Shown: positions 44,105-53,392 of the stretch, in pieces
Layout of the letters: each line of letters starts with the position of its first letter
Position numbering within the stretch: position 1 is the stretch's first letter
Assembly (NCBI GenBank): GCA_016718525.1
Contig: JADKDD010000001.1
Coordinates: 992,001-1,056,000 of the forward strand
Direction of reading: 5' to 3'
Length of the DNA: 64,000 bases
From: Rhodocyclaceae bacterium
GTDB taxonomy: Bacteria > Pseudomonadota > Gammaproteobacteria > Burkholderiales > Rhodocyclaceae
Program-made: the position numbers and the translations under genes
The notes under the pieces: model-generated
The model's input: the letters and a program-made list of their open reading frames with translations, nothing else
Databases searched by the model: none
Told to the model about the DNA's origin: nothing

Positions 44105-46306
44105 ATGACGACACGCAAGCACAATATCCAACCATCGAGCCGGCGTGATTTCATCAAACTCATCGGGGGCCTGACGCTCGGCTTCTGCCTGCCCGGATCA
44201 CGCGACGCGACGGCGGCAGGTGCGACGATTGCCGATGCCAACGCGGGAGTTTCGGCAGCATTCGAGCCGAACGCCTTCGTCCGCATTGGCGCCGATAGCA
44301 AAGTAACTGTCATTGCTAAGCATCTTGAAATGGGGCAGGGTGTGTACACGGGCCTGGCAACTTTAGTGGCCGAAGAACTTGATGCCGATTGGGATCAAGT
44401 TTCTGTCGAGGGCGCGCCCGCGGATGCCAAACACTATAACAATCTGTTATGGGGCCCATTTCAGGGAACGGGCGGTAGCACCGCAATTGCCAACTCCTTT
44501 GATCAGCTGCGCAATGCCGGTGCGATCGCGCGGGCGATGCTGGTCAGCGCGGCAGCCGGCCAGTGGGGTGTTCCCGCGAAAGATGTCTCTGTTAGCCGAG
44601 GTCGACTCATCCATGCTGCGACGAAACGCAATGCAAGTTTTGGCGAATTCGTCGTGCATGCGGCAGAACTTCCGATACCGACAGATATCAGTCTGAAACA
44701 GGCAAAGGATTTTATTTACATCGGCAAACATGTACCACGAAAGGACGGCAAGGCAAAGGCGACGGGAAAGGCGATATTTACGCAGGATATTCGTCTGCCC
44801 GGAATGTTAACCGGGGTCGTCGCCCACCCTCCGCGCTTTGGCTCGACGGTGAAAGGATTTGATGCCGATGCCGCGCTGCAGATCCCCGGTGTAGTTGACG
44901 TGGTGTCAATTGGCAATGCAGTGGCGGTCCTTGGGAATGATTTTTGGAGTGCGAAAAAAGGCCGGGATGCGCTGATCATTAAGTGGAACGATAGCAACGC
45001 CTTCAAACTTGACTCGTCCGAAATCATGGCGCAGTACAACATACTTGCGCGCGGGCCGGGCGCAATCGCCCGCGCCGAGGGTGATGCGGATACTGCGTTG
45101 CGTAGCGCCAAGAAGGTCATTCAGGCAGCGTTTGAATTTCCTTACCTTGCACATGCCGCAATGGAGCCAATGAATTGCGTGGTACGGCTAGGCAAAGGTG
45201 AGTGCGAGGTCTGGAATGGCGAGCAGTTTCAATCGGGTGACCAGATGGCGCTCGGTCAGGTACTCGGAATTTCGCCGGAAAAAATTAAACTTAATATGCT
45301 TTTTGCCGGAGGCAGTTTTGGCCGACGTGCCAATCCGGCAAGCGACTATATCCTTGAGTGCGCACGAATTGCCAAAGCCATCAACGGTCGAGCTCCGGTC
45401 AAACTGGTGTGGACCAGAGAGGACGACATGCGCGCGGGCTATTATCGGCCGATGTTCTATCACACCATTAAGGCGGGATTGGATGCAAAGGGAAACCTGA
45501 TTGCGTGGAAGCACCGATTGGTTGGGCAGTCGATTGGTACCGGAACAGCAATGGAAGCCATGATGGTGAAGGACGGGATTGATCATACGTCGGTTGAAGG
45601 AGCGAGCAATTTGCCCTATCAAATCAGCAATCTGACCGTTGACTTGCATTCGCCGGTGATTGGGGTTCCGGTGCAGTGGTGGCGTTCAGTCGGCTCAACT
45701 CATACCGCGTTTTCGACTGAAACATTTATTGATGAATTGGCGGTTGCCGCAGGAAAGGATGCAGTTGCGTTTCGATTGGCGCTGCTAACCAAGCACCCAC
45801 GGCATGTCGAAGTACTTAAATTGGCGGCAGCCAAAGCAGGTTGGGGCAAGCGCCTTGCACCTGGAGCTAAGGGTGAAAAGCGCGGACGCGGCATCGCGGT
45901 ACATGAATCGTTCAATTCTTTTGTCGCACAGGTGGTGGAAGTAACAGTGAAGGCGGATAAATCCTATAAGGTTGACCGTGTGGTCTGTGCAGTTGACTGT
46001 GGTATTGCCGTCAACCCTGACATCGTCCGCGCGCAGATGGAAGGCGGTATCGGCTTTGCAATGTCCGCGGCAAAATATGGTGCAATTACATTGAATGATG
46101 GCGTGGTAGACCAGTCGAATTTCCATGACTACCGAATCGTCAATATCAGTGAAATGCCCAAAGTCGAGGTGCATATTGTGCCGTCAGCAAAGGCACCGAC
46201 AGGAGTCGGCGAGCCTGGAGTGCCGCCCTTTGCCCCGGCTTTGGCTAACGCGATTGCCGCAGCGACAGGAAAGCGACTGCGTAAGCTCCCGTTGGTGTTG
46301 GTTTAA
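44105..46306 (+). CDS. Molybdopterin-binding large subunit, xanthine dehydrogenase family (IorB-like)
   Basis: This 733-residue catalytic subunit begins with a twin-arginine signal (S-S-R-R-D-F-I-K, R13-R14), so the folded enzyme is exported. Molybdopterin-contact blocks include G-G-S-F-G-R-R and the C-terminal G-V-G-E-P-G-V-P, whose Glu is the expected catalytic base. The class oxidises aldehydes or N-heterocycles using water. There is no FAD subunit and no cytochrome c gene next to it, so the acceptor is unknown. The substrate is not predictable; isoquinoline-type is only the nearest named relative. Confidence 0.88.
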   Translation: MTTRKHNIQPSSRRDFIKLIGGLTLGFCLPGSRDATAAGATIADANAGVSAAFEPNAFVRIGADSKVTVIAKHLEMGQGVYTGLATLVAEELDADWDQVSVEGAPADAKHYNNLLWGPFQGTGGSTAIANSFDQLRNAGAIARAMLVSAAAGQWGVPAKDVSVSRGRLIHAATKRNASFGEFVVHAAELPIPTDISLKQAKDFIYIGKHVPRKDGKAKATGKAIFTQDIRLPGMLTGVVAHPPRFGSTVKGFDADAALQIPGVVDVVSIGNAVAVLGNDFWSAKKGRDALIIKWNDSNAFKLDSSEIMAQYNILARGPGAIARAEGDADTALRSAKKVIQAAFEFPYLAHAAMEPMNCVVRLGKGECEVWNGEQFQSGDQMALGQVLGISPEKIKLNMLFAGGSFGRRANPASDYILECARIAKAINGRAPVKLVWTREDDMRAGYYRPMFYHTIKAGLDAKGNLIAWKHRLVGQSIGTGTAMEAMMVKDGIDHTSVEGASNLPYQISNLTVDLHSPVIGVPVQWWRSVGSTHTAFSTETFIDELAVAAGKDAVAFRLALLTKHPRHVEVLKLAAAKAGWGKRLAPGAKGEKRGRGIAVHESFNSFVAQVVEVTVKADKSYKVDRVVCAVDCGIAVNPDIVRAQMEGGIGFAMSAAKYGAITLNDGVVDQSNFHDYRIVNISEMPKVEVHIVPSAKAPTGVGEPGVPPFAPALANAIAAATGKRLRKLPLVLV

Positions 46307-46419
46307 CCGTAAGTTTTGCGTAGTTGTTTTGTTATTAGCCAATAATTTGGCGACGTGCAGCCGATAAACGGGCAATCTCATTCCCAGTCTCAACAGGAGT
46401 GACACCATCAGGAGAACCT

Positions 46420-47607
46420 ATGAACGACCAAGAGGCAAAAGCCGCAAAAATCCCACGCGACCGCGACAATGATTACACCAATGCCAACGCTGCAAGGCGC
46501 CGGGAATTTGTCAGTGAACGCACCGGGAGCAGTTTGTCTCATGTCAGCAAATACTCCTTCGAGCCATCCGTTTTGCCTGGCAACATTGAAAATTTCATGG
46601 GTGTCGCCCAGGTTCCGATGGGTGTTGCGGGACCACTGGTCATTCATGGCGAGCACGCGCGCGGGAGTTTTTATGTTCCGATGGCGACAACCGAAGGGAC
46701 ATTGGTTGCCAGCTATAACCGCGGCATGTATCTGCTCGCCGAATGTGGCGGTGCCAAGACAACTGTGGTCGAGCAATACATGCAGCGTGCTCCCGCTTTT
46801 GTCATGGAGGATGCATTGCAAGCACGCGAATTGGGAAAGTGGATTGAGCAGAATTTTGCGGCGATCAAGAAGGCTGCTGAAACCACAACCAAAACCGGAA
46901 AGCTTGAGAATATTGGTCAATTGGCAGTTGGACCGATGCGGCACCTGCGGTTCAATTACTCAACGGGCGATGCGGCGGGGCAGAACATGACCGGCAAAGC
47001 TACCTTGGCGGCCTGCGAGTGGATCAGCAAAAATTATCCTCGAGGAGCGCGATATATTCTTTCCGGTGCCACTGACACTGACAAAAAGCACTCACGCATA
47101 AACATGCTGCAAACGCGCGGCAAAAGAGTGGTCGCTGAGGCGACCATCAAAAAGGATGTCATCAAATCCATCATGGGCGTGGATACGAAAGAGCTTTTTT
47201 GGATGCGCCAAGTCTCACAAGCAGGTTCTTTCCTTGCAGGTTCCGCCAATAACGGGGCGCACGCTGCCAACGGGCTAACCGCGCTTTTCATTGCCTGCGG
47301 GCAGGATGTGGCCAATATTGCCGAATCACACGCCGGAGTTACCTATTGCCAACTTTTAGACAATGGCGATTACTATTGGTCAATCACGCTAACGTCGCTG
47401 ATCGTTGCCACTTACGGCGGTGGTACCGGATTACCAACGCAACGCGAATGTCTCGAAATGTTGGGTTGTTACGGCGCCGGCGGTGCCAACAAATTTGCCG
47501 AAATCTGCGCTGCCACGGTCTTGGCCGGTGATACGTCCCTCACCGGGGCTGTCCTAAACGGCGATTGGGTCAGCAGCCACGATCAACTTGGCAGAAACCG
47601 GAAGTAG
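46420..47607 (+). CDS. Hydroxymethylglutaryl-CoA reductase
   Basis: This 395-residue protein has the whole HMG-CoA reductase active site: Glu92 in A-T-T-E-G-T, the lysine in T-D-T-D-K-K (222-223), Asp296 in C-G-Q-D-V-A-N and His387 in S-S-H. It also has E-N-F-M-G-x-x-x-x-P-M-G-V-A-G-P-L. The enzyme makes mevalonate. Compared with the usual D-A-M-G-M-N-M, it has D-A-A-G-Q-N-M. ATG 46420 has AGGAG at 6 nt. No other mevalonate gene is near, and betaproteobacteria normally use the MEP route. Confidence 0.88.
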   Translation: MNDQEAKAAKIPRDRDNDYTNANAARRREFVSERTGSSLSHVSKYSFEPSVLPGNIENFMGVAQVPMGVAGPLVIHGEHARGSFYVPMATTEGTLVASYNRGMYLLAECGGAKTTVVEQYMQRAPAFVMEDALQARELGKWIEQNFAAIKKAAETTTKTGKLENIGQLAVGPMRHLRFNYSTGDAAGQNMTGKATLAACEWISKNYPRGARYILSGATDTDKKHSRINMLQTRGKRVVAEATIKKDVIKSIMGVDTKELFWMRQVSQAGSFLAGSANNGAHAANGLTALFIACGQDVANIAESHAGVTYCQLLDNGDYYWSITLTSLIVATYGGGTGLPTQRECLEMLGCYGAGGANKFAEICAATVLAGDTSLTGAVLNGDWVSSHDQLGRNRK

Positions 47608-47643
47608 GGCGCCAACATTTCGCAGTCGACGCCGATACTCCAT

Positions 47644-49410
47644 TTATTGTGGAGTTATCTCCATCAGCGTTGGTTGTGCATCCTCGATATGCCAAGCCGG
47701 AAATGATGCGCCAGTGACGTAAACCTTTCCCTCAGGAGAAAACTCCACATCGCGGGTGAAGGTCGCTCGGCGATACATCGGAAAAAAGGTCCAGGTCTTG
47801 CTCGCGATATCGAAACGATAGACGGAGTCGGAGTTGGTACCATTCACCCAAACTTGATGTCTGGGCTTATCAACATTCAGCGAGTAGGGGGTATCGCTAC
47901 CTTTTGGCAATGCCGGCAGGTCAAACCGTGTAAAGACTCCGGATGCAGGTTCGTAACGGGCGATTTGTGATTCGTTAAATGCGGCTATCCATATATTTCC
48001 GTCGCGGTCACTTCGCAATCTGCGCGGTGCCTTGAATGGTGTGGCGATCATCGTGATCTTGCCGGTGTCCGGATCCACGTTCCCAATTTCGTCAGTGTGC
48101 AAACGAGTAAACCAGGCTTTTCCGTCGGGTGACACATCGATGCCATACGGCAAAGGCGTTCCGGTTGATGCATGATCAACCTTGACCCATCGAGTCACCG
48201 GTACGCCCCATGAGATCAACTTCATCATGGTCGGCAACAAATAGGTGGTGACCCGCTCACCAAAGCTGCGAAACGGCAAATCATAATAGGTGAACTGTTT
48301 GCGCATTCGATCGAACATGGCAATTTGATTGGAGAGCGCCAAAGTGAACCAGACTCGGTCTTTAGCATCAAAGCGCAAGGTGTGTGGGTAAAATCCTTCC
48401 GTCATCAGGTGATAGGAAAAAGCCTTGGTTTTCGGATCAAACTCAATCAATCGACGCTGATATGAGGGCGTGATAAAAATGTGACCATCTTTCGGTGACT
48501 GCGCCAAGGAGTGAATGCCTTGATAGGTACCGTGTTTAGGAAAATCCTGCAAACGTCCAGCCAACAGGCCACCATGCACGTCTCCCGGTAGCGGCTCAAT
48601 CTTGTAGACAGTGTATTTACCAGTCTTGACGTCGATCTCGTAGAGACGATCCTGTAAGTTGTCGCCGACATAAATCAGTCCGTTGTTGTGATACAAAAAA
48701 TCGTGCATTTGCGAAAAGCTATCGCCTATCGGCATTTCGCGAATTGTCGCTTTGGAAAGTTCCGTTGACCAAGGCGTGGCATCCGGAACGAGAGCCGGAT
48801 TGGCATTTACCTTCCTCCAGTGCGCTTCCAAAACGGCAGGAATTTTCTCCTGCCCCTCGTTGGAAAGCCTTGCGCCGTAGCGGACCATGCGTTGAATCAC
48901 TACGCGCCATTCTTCTGCTGTTCGTTCCCGCCGCAAGAACGATGAACCCTGCTGATGACAAAAACCACACTGAAGCAAAAATTCTTTTTTTAAATTGACA
49001 TCACCAAAGTCAATGGTCGACGTCCACGCATTGGACGGCTTTTGCGCGGTAAGCTCGATAGGATCAGACTCGCGTTCCAACTTTATTGACATACTAGTCA
49101 GCGTACTTGAGTCTATTTTGACACTACGATAGCCTGGCTTCTTTAACACCAGTAGCCAAGGGTAATCGACCGCTGAGAGCTCCACCGAACCGGTCGCGCC
49201 AGTGAACCGATGCGTCTCGAACCAACCCTGTTGAAGTTGCCCTGAACGCGCATAACCATCATCCGAGGTATCAACCAATGCGGGCGCCGCAGGCACCTGG
49301 CTAACCATGACGGTCGGTATCGGCTTACCCGAACCGTCAACAACTTTGAGTACTGCCGCACCTGCATTGCAACTCAGCGTGATGAGAAGCAAGGCTGTCT
49401 TTAGCTGCAT
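47644..49410 (-). CDS. Secreted Vgb/SMP-30-type beta-propeller with c-type haem motif
   Basis: The 588-residue product has a signal peptide (M-Q-L-K-T-A-L-L-L-I-T-L-S-C-N-A-G-A) and a carboxypeptidase-regulatory-like beta-sandwich (about 20-115). A haem-binding site C-G-F-C-H (Cys148, Cys151, His152) follows, then a propeller (about 215-588) similar to virginiamycin B lyase (repeats of P-Y-G-I-D-V-S-P-D-G-K-A-W-F-T). It probably sits in the periplasm with one covalent haem. The reaction is unknown. It converges with the HMG-CoA reductase gene. The start at 49410 follows AAGGAA; earlier in-frame codons lack a signal peptide. Confidence 0.78.
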   Translation of the reverse strand: MQLKTALLLITLSCNAGAAVLKVVDGSGKPIPTVMVSQVPAAPALVDTSDDGYARSGQLQQGWFETHRFTGATGSVELSAVDYPWLLVLKKPGYRSVKIDSSTLTSMSIKLERESDPIELTAQKPSNAWTSTIDFGDVNLKKEFLLQCGFCHQQGSSFLRRERTAEEWRVVIQRMVRYGARLSNEGQEKIPAVLEAHWRKVNANPALVPDATPWSTELSKATIREMPIGDSFSQMHDFLYHNNGLIYVGDNLQDRLYEIDVKTGKYTVYKIEPLPGDVHGGLLAGRLQDFPKHGTYQGIHSLAQSPKDGHIFITPSYQRRLIEFDPKTKAFSYHLMTEGFYPHTLRFDAKDRVWFTLALSNQIAMFDRMRKQFTYYDLPFRSFGERVTTYLLPTMMKLISWGVPVTRWVKVDHASTGTPLPYGIDVSPDGKAWFTRLHTDEIGNVDPDTGKITMIATPFKAPRRLRSDRDGNIWIAAFNESQIARYEPASGVFTRFDLPALPKGSDTPYSLNVDKPRHQVWVNGTNSDSVYRFDIASKTWTFFPMYRRATFTRDVEFSPEGKVYVTGASFPAWHIEDAQPTLMEITPQ

Positions 49411-49701
49411 CAATGGTTTCCTTTCGTTGGTGTCAACCGAAACCACCATCGTGTTGAAAAATTCGGCGATCGTGCGTTGACAGGGAACGCCCGGTTCCAT
49501 GCTGTGGAATTTTCCTGACTATACCGCCTGTGCTGACGTTCGCGGACAGACTTGTTCGGCGATAGTGCCTTTCAGACGGCGGGATCTCGTTACATAGATT
49601 TGCGTGATGCTCCTTACGATTACCTAAGCCGATGAGGAATTCGTTAAACTTCTCCAACTTACCTACGAACAGCGACCTGCGATAACGTTTCGCCCAGGAA
49701 C

Positions 49702-50619
49702 ATGAGCATTGATCGACCTTCTGCCGCGCTCGGCAATATCTCCGATATCGGCGAGGTCGAAGCGCAGGTCATTGAAACGGTGAAGCGGTTTGCTCCAGGC
49801 CATAATCTACAGCCCATATCTGATGCATTCACCTTGTTGCGCACGGCGTTTTCCGGCGAACTCACCGGTTATCAAGCGCTGAAAACGCTGTACCACAACA
49901 ATTCGCATACCAATGAGGTTGTTCTGTGCTCATCGCGCATGCTGCATGGCTTGGCAATGGCCGGACGCGGGCTCGATGCGGATCATATTGACGCCGCAAT
50001 CATCGGCGCACTCATGCATGACGTTGGATACCTCATGACGGATGAAGAAGCTGCCGGAACGGGAGCGCAATTTACGTCTACCCATGTCAGCAGGGGTGTT
50101 GATTTTGCCAAACGGCATCTGCTGGATTTGCCTCCGGCGGTCCTTGCCGCCACGGTCAAAGTCATACAGGTTACTGACCATCGCCAACACCCGGACTGGG
50201 TGAGTTTCGATAACCCGCAGCAAAAACTTGCAGCCTATGCGACGGCAACCTCTGATCTGATCGGCCAAATGGCCAACCGTGAATATATTGAGCGCTTGTT
50301 GTTTTTGTACTTTGAATTTGAAGAAGCGAATTTGGGTGGTTTTGCTGACGTCCACGATTTACTGGAAAAAACGATCAGCTTTTATCGACTGACCAAGAAC
50401 CGACTAGATCACGACCTCAGTGGTTTGGCGACCTATTTACCTCATCATTTTGCGCAAACGATTGGTGAGGAGCGAAATTTTTACGTCGAATCAATCGGTC
50501 GAAACTTGACCTATCTTGACGACCTGTTGAAAGACAGCCGCGAATCGCGCCTGGAAAAACTCAAGCGAGGTGGAATTGTTGATCAGGTCCGCGATATGGC
50601 AAGGTTGACTACCCCCTAA
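49702..50619 (+). CDS. HD-domain metal-dependent phosphohydrolase-like protein
   Basis: This 305-residue cytoplasmic protein has the HD metal-site pattern: H-N-N-S-H, then G-A-L-M-H-D-V-G-Y-L and A-T-S-D-L-I-G-Q. HD proteins hydrolyse phosphoesters such as nucleotides or cyclic dinucleotides; nothing here fixes the substrate. A helical C-terminus (about 225-305) is unassigned. AGGA lies 6 nt before the ATG. Confidence 0.82.
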   Translation: MSIDRPSAALGNISDIGEVEAQVIETVKRFAPGHNLQPISDAFTLLRTAFSGELTGYQALKTLYHNNSHTNEVVLCSSRMLHGLAMAGRGLDADHIDAAIIGALMHDVGYLMTDEEAAGTGAQFTSTHVSRGVDFAKRHLLDLPPAVLAATVKVIQVTDHRQHPDWVSFDNPQQKLAAYATATSDLIGQMANREYIERLLFLYFEFEEANLGGFADVHDLLEKTISFYRLTKNRLDHDLSGLATYLPHHFAQTIGEERNFYVESIGRNLTYLDDLLKDSRESRLEKLKRGGIVDQVRDMARLTTP

Positions 50620-50627
50620 CGTCTTCG

Positions 50628-50999
50628 TTACGATGACTCGGTCGGACGAATTGCGGCAATCGCCTGAATTTCAACGCGCATGAGCGGGTTGGTCAGCGCG
50701 CCATGTATGCAGGCCCTGACGGGAGCAGACCCGGCAGGCAACCAGCCATCCCAGATTGGATTGAAGGCAGCCAGATCCTCTTTGAACGGCAGGTAGATCG
50801 TTGCGCTCAACAGGCGCCCTGGGTCGCTGGCGTTCGAGTTCAGGCGCTGTGTGAGCAAATCCAACACCTCAGAGGTTTGACTGACAATGTCGCCAGTCAG
50901 TTCATTCGGTACTTCGCAGAGAAACAGCAGACCATTGAAGGTCACAGTGTCGGACCAACGGGTGGTAGTCCCGGTCCGAATAATTTGGTCAGTGCTCAC
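50628..50999 (-). CDS. RidA family protein
   Basis: This 123-residue trimeric RidA/YjgF protein has the substrate-binding arginine in A-P-V-R-A-C-I-H-G and the terminal P-x-x-R-V-E-I-Q-A-I-A. RidA proteins hydrolyse reactive enamines and imines made by PLP enzymes and flavoenzymes. I start it at GTG 50999, because AGGG lies 6 nt before it within the stop of the cyclase gene; TTG 51005 is an alternative. It is the second gene of a two-gene unit with the cyclase. Confidence 0.86.
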   Translation of the reverse strand: MSTDQIIRTGTTTRWSDTVTFNGLLFLCEVPNELTGDIVSQTSEVLDLLTQRLNSNASDPGRLLSATIYLPFKEDLAAFNPIWDGWLPAGSAPVRACIHGALTNPLMRVEIQAIAAIRPTESS

Positions 51000-51007
51000 C
51001 GGCAACC

Positions 51008-51805
51008 CTAAAGCAATCTATCGTCAAATATTGCCACTGCGCGAGTCCAACCGGCCGAAGCGCCGCGAATCTTATGCGGGAAACATGAGATATGAAAACC
51101 TGTCGTCGGCAAAACCTCCAAGTTGTGCATTTTCTCAAGGTGACAGTAACCTATGTCGCGGCCTGCCTTATGACCCTCCCAAATCAGCCCAGCGTTTCCC
51201 GTCTCAAGATATTTTTTGGCGGTGTGCACAAAAGGGGCATCCCAACTCCATGCGTCAGTTCCGGTTAGCCTTATACCGCGTTCGAGCAGGTACATAGTCG
51301 CGTCGTAACCCATCCCGCATCCGGCCGCCAGATAGTCCGGGGCTCCGTATCGTCGTCCCGCACCGGTATTGACGATCACGATTTCCAGTGGTGAAAGCAC
51401 ATGCACTATCCGTGCAAGTTCAGCCTCCACGTCTGCGGCAGTCACCACATAACCATCCGCAAAATGCCTGAAATCGAGCTTTACTCCAGGTTGAAAGCAC
51501 CAATCCAACGGCACTTCATCAATCGTTGTGGAGGCCTCCTTATGCCCGAGCGCCTTGTTCATCGTGCTATGAAAATGATACGGCGCATCGAGGTGAGTAC
51601 CGTTATGGGTACACAAGTTGACCAGTTCAATCGCCCAGCCTTCACCGTCTGGCAGGTCGTCCTTTTTCAGGCCCGGGAAGAATGGCGCGATCTGCTCAAA
51701 TGATGATTGATGGTCAAAGTATTGAATTTTCGGCGCTGCAGCCGGCGGATCACTGACCACATCATTTTCGAGATAAATCGAAAGATCAACTATTTTCCTG
51801 CTCAT
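51008..51805 (-). CDS. Cyclase family (KynB-like) metal hydrolase
   Basis: This 265-residue protein has the family metal motif H-N-G-T-H-L-D-A-P-Y-H-F and R-K-I-V-D-L-S at its N-terminus. The family includes arylformamidase (KynB) and isatin hydrolase, both acting on amide bonds of aromatic compounds. No tryptophan-degradation gene lies beside it. ATG 51805 has AGGAG at 8 nt; the frame from 52006 adds 67 unlike residues and is rejected. Confidence 0.87.
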   Translation of the reverse strand: MSRKIVDLSIYLENDVVSDPPAAAPKIQYFDHQSSFEQIAPFFPGLKKDDLPDGEGWAIELVNLCTHNGTHLDAPYHFHSTMNKALGHKEASTTIDEVPLDWCFQPGVKLDFRHFADGYVVTAADVEAELARIVHVLSPLEIVIVNTGAGRRYGAPDYLAAGCGMGYDATMYLLERGIRLTGTDAWSWDAPFVHTAKKYLETGNAGLIWEGHKAGRDIGYCHLEKMHNLEVLPTTGFHISCFPHKIRGASAGWTRAVAIFDDRLL

Positions 51806-51939
51806 CGATTGACTCCTGTCCAGTTTGGCGAAGTGTAGCAAGTCGACCGATATTCGTCGCTGGCGGTTTGCCAGGCAGGCAGCGATAATGCCAAAGGACG
51901 TCGAATTTATCGACCTAACTATTACTGATTGGAAACCTG

Positions 51940-52215
51940 ATGACCATGAAACCGACCGATCTGCAGAAGCATTTGGGCCTAAAAATAAACGGCAAGATGG
52001 GGGCAAGTGGCATCCCCAACCGGTTTGGCAACTCCGCCGGCCTTGGCGACAAGCGTGAGCAACGCGAGCGTGACCGTGCTTTGGGGCTCGTTCCGTTTGC
52101 CTGCAAGTTGCCTTCGGAGTTGGTTGCGAAGCTTCAGGCGCTTAGTTCGAGCGAAGCGGGTGGAATCAATGGACTCACGGCGAAACTGCTCGAGAGTGCA
52201 TTGATCACCAAGTAG
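51940..52215 (+). CDS. Conserved-looking small protein of unknown function
   Basis: This 91-residue product is soluble and basic (K-P-T-D-L-Q-K-H-L-G-L-K-I-N-G-K-M-G, then R-E-Q-R-E-R-D-R-A-L-G-L-V-P). Its C-terminal part (C-K-L-P-S-E-L-V-A-K-L-Q-A-L, then L-T-A-K-L-L-E-S-A-L) is what a ribbon-helix-helix or similar small regulator looks like, but I do not recognise a family. GGAAACC lies just before the ATG; M3 (51946) is an alternative start. It lies between two minus-strand units. Confidence 0.6.
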   Translation: MTMKPTDLQKHLGLKINGKMGASGIPNRFGNSAGLGDKREQRERDRALGLVPFACKLPSELVAKLQALSSSEAGGINGLTAKLLESALITK

Positions 52216-52219
52216 AAAA

Positions 52220-53392
52220 TCAGATCCCGAGTTGACGGGCCGCCAGATCTTTCATGATTTCTTCGGCACCGCCGCCGATCATCATTACTTTTACCTCGCG
52301 GTACATTCGTTCCGACTTGGTTCCGCGCATGAAACCCATGCCACCCAATATCTGGACACTCTGGTCGGCACAAAACTGCATGGTTTGAGTGGCGAAATTT
52401 TTCAGCATGCAAAGGCGCGCCACTAGCTGATTCGGCTCACCAATGCGATTTTCGACGCAGTATGCAAGCTCGTACGCGAGCGTGCGTGCGGCGTCGATAC
52501 GCATCGCCATATCGACTAGCTTATGTCGAATGACTTGACGCTCGCTGAGTGCCATACCGAAAGTCTTGCGCTCGCGAGCCCAATCCGCCGCCTCGTTAAA
52601 GCAAACCCTGGCATAGCTGTAAGCCATGACGGCCATGCCTAAGCGTTCGCTGTTGAAGTTACTCATGATGGCCTTAAAGCCCTGGTTCTCATCACCAATG
52701 AGATTGGCAACCGGAACGCGGCAGTTGTCAAAATGCAGTTGTGCCGTATCCGAGGCCCACCATCCCATTTTCTTCAGTTCGCTCCGAGACAAGCCCGGTG
52801 TATCACCGTCGATCAGCAACAATGAAATCCCGCCCGGGCCTTTGTTGTTCGGGTCGGTTCGAACCGCTACCGTCAGAAAGTCTGCGCGCATTCCCGAAGT
52901 AATAAAGGTCTTTTCACCGTTAACGACATAGTGATCGCCATCTCTGACTGCCGTTGTCCGCAGACTGGCGACATCAGATCCGCCTGAGGGTTCGGTGATG
53001 CAAAGTGCAGCAATTTTGTTGCCCGCCAACACCCCAGGAACTACGCGTTGTTTCAATTCCGCACTGCCGCGTGCCAGTATAGGCGGCAGTGCAATGCCAT
53101 GCGAGAGGAGCGACGCGGTCAGGCCGCCACAGCCGGCGCGAGCCACCTCTTCGTTGGCGATGATTTTGAAAAATTCATCGCAGGGCGTTCCGCCATAAAT
53201 CTCCGGATAACCCATTCCGAGCAAACCAATATTCGCGGCTCGTCCATAGAGGTCACGTGGAAAACGCCCAGCCTCGTCCCATTCATTGACATGAGGGATG
53301 AGCTCAGCCGTGACAAAAGCGCGCAAGGCATCTCGAAACTGAACATGTTCCGGGCTGAAGTAATTTGGATTGCAGGGTAATTCAAAAGACAT
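52220..53392 (-). CDS. Acyl-CoA dehydrogenase
   Basis: This 390-residue FAD enzyme oxidises an acyl-CoA to the 2-enoyl-CoA. It has the usual A-L-C-I-T-E-P-S-G-G-S-D, G-E-K-T-F-I-T-S-G and Q-I-L-G-G-M-G-F signatures, and ends R-Q-L-G-I. Chain specificity cannot be read. The ATG at 53392 overlaps the TonB receptor stop by 11 nt, so both are in one operon; an in-frame ATG at 53419 lies further inside that gene. Confidence 0.92.
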   Translation of the reverse strand: MSFELPCNPNYFSPEHVQFRDALRAFVTAELIPHVNEWDEAGRFPRDLYGRAANIGLLGMGYPEIYGGTPCDEFFKIIANEEVARAGCGGLTASLLSHGIALPPILARGSAELKQRVVPGVLAGNKIAALCITEPSGGSDVASLRTTAVRDGDHYVVNGEKTFITSGMRADFLTVAVRTDPNNKGPGGISLLLIDGDTPGLSRSELKKMGWWASDTAQLHFDNCRVPVANLIGDENQGFKAIMSNFNSERLGMAVMAYSYARVCFNEAADWARERKTFGMALSERQVIRHKLVDMAMRIDAARTLAYELAYCVENRIGEPNQLVARLCMLKNFATQTMQFCADQSVQILGGMGFMRGTKSERMYREVKVMMIGGGAEEIMKDLAARQLGI

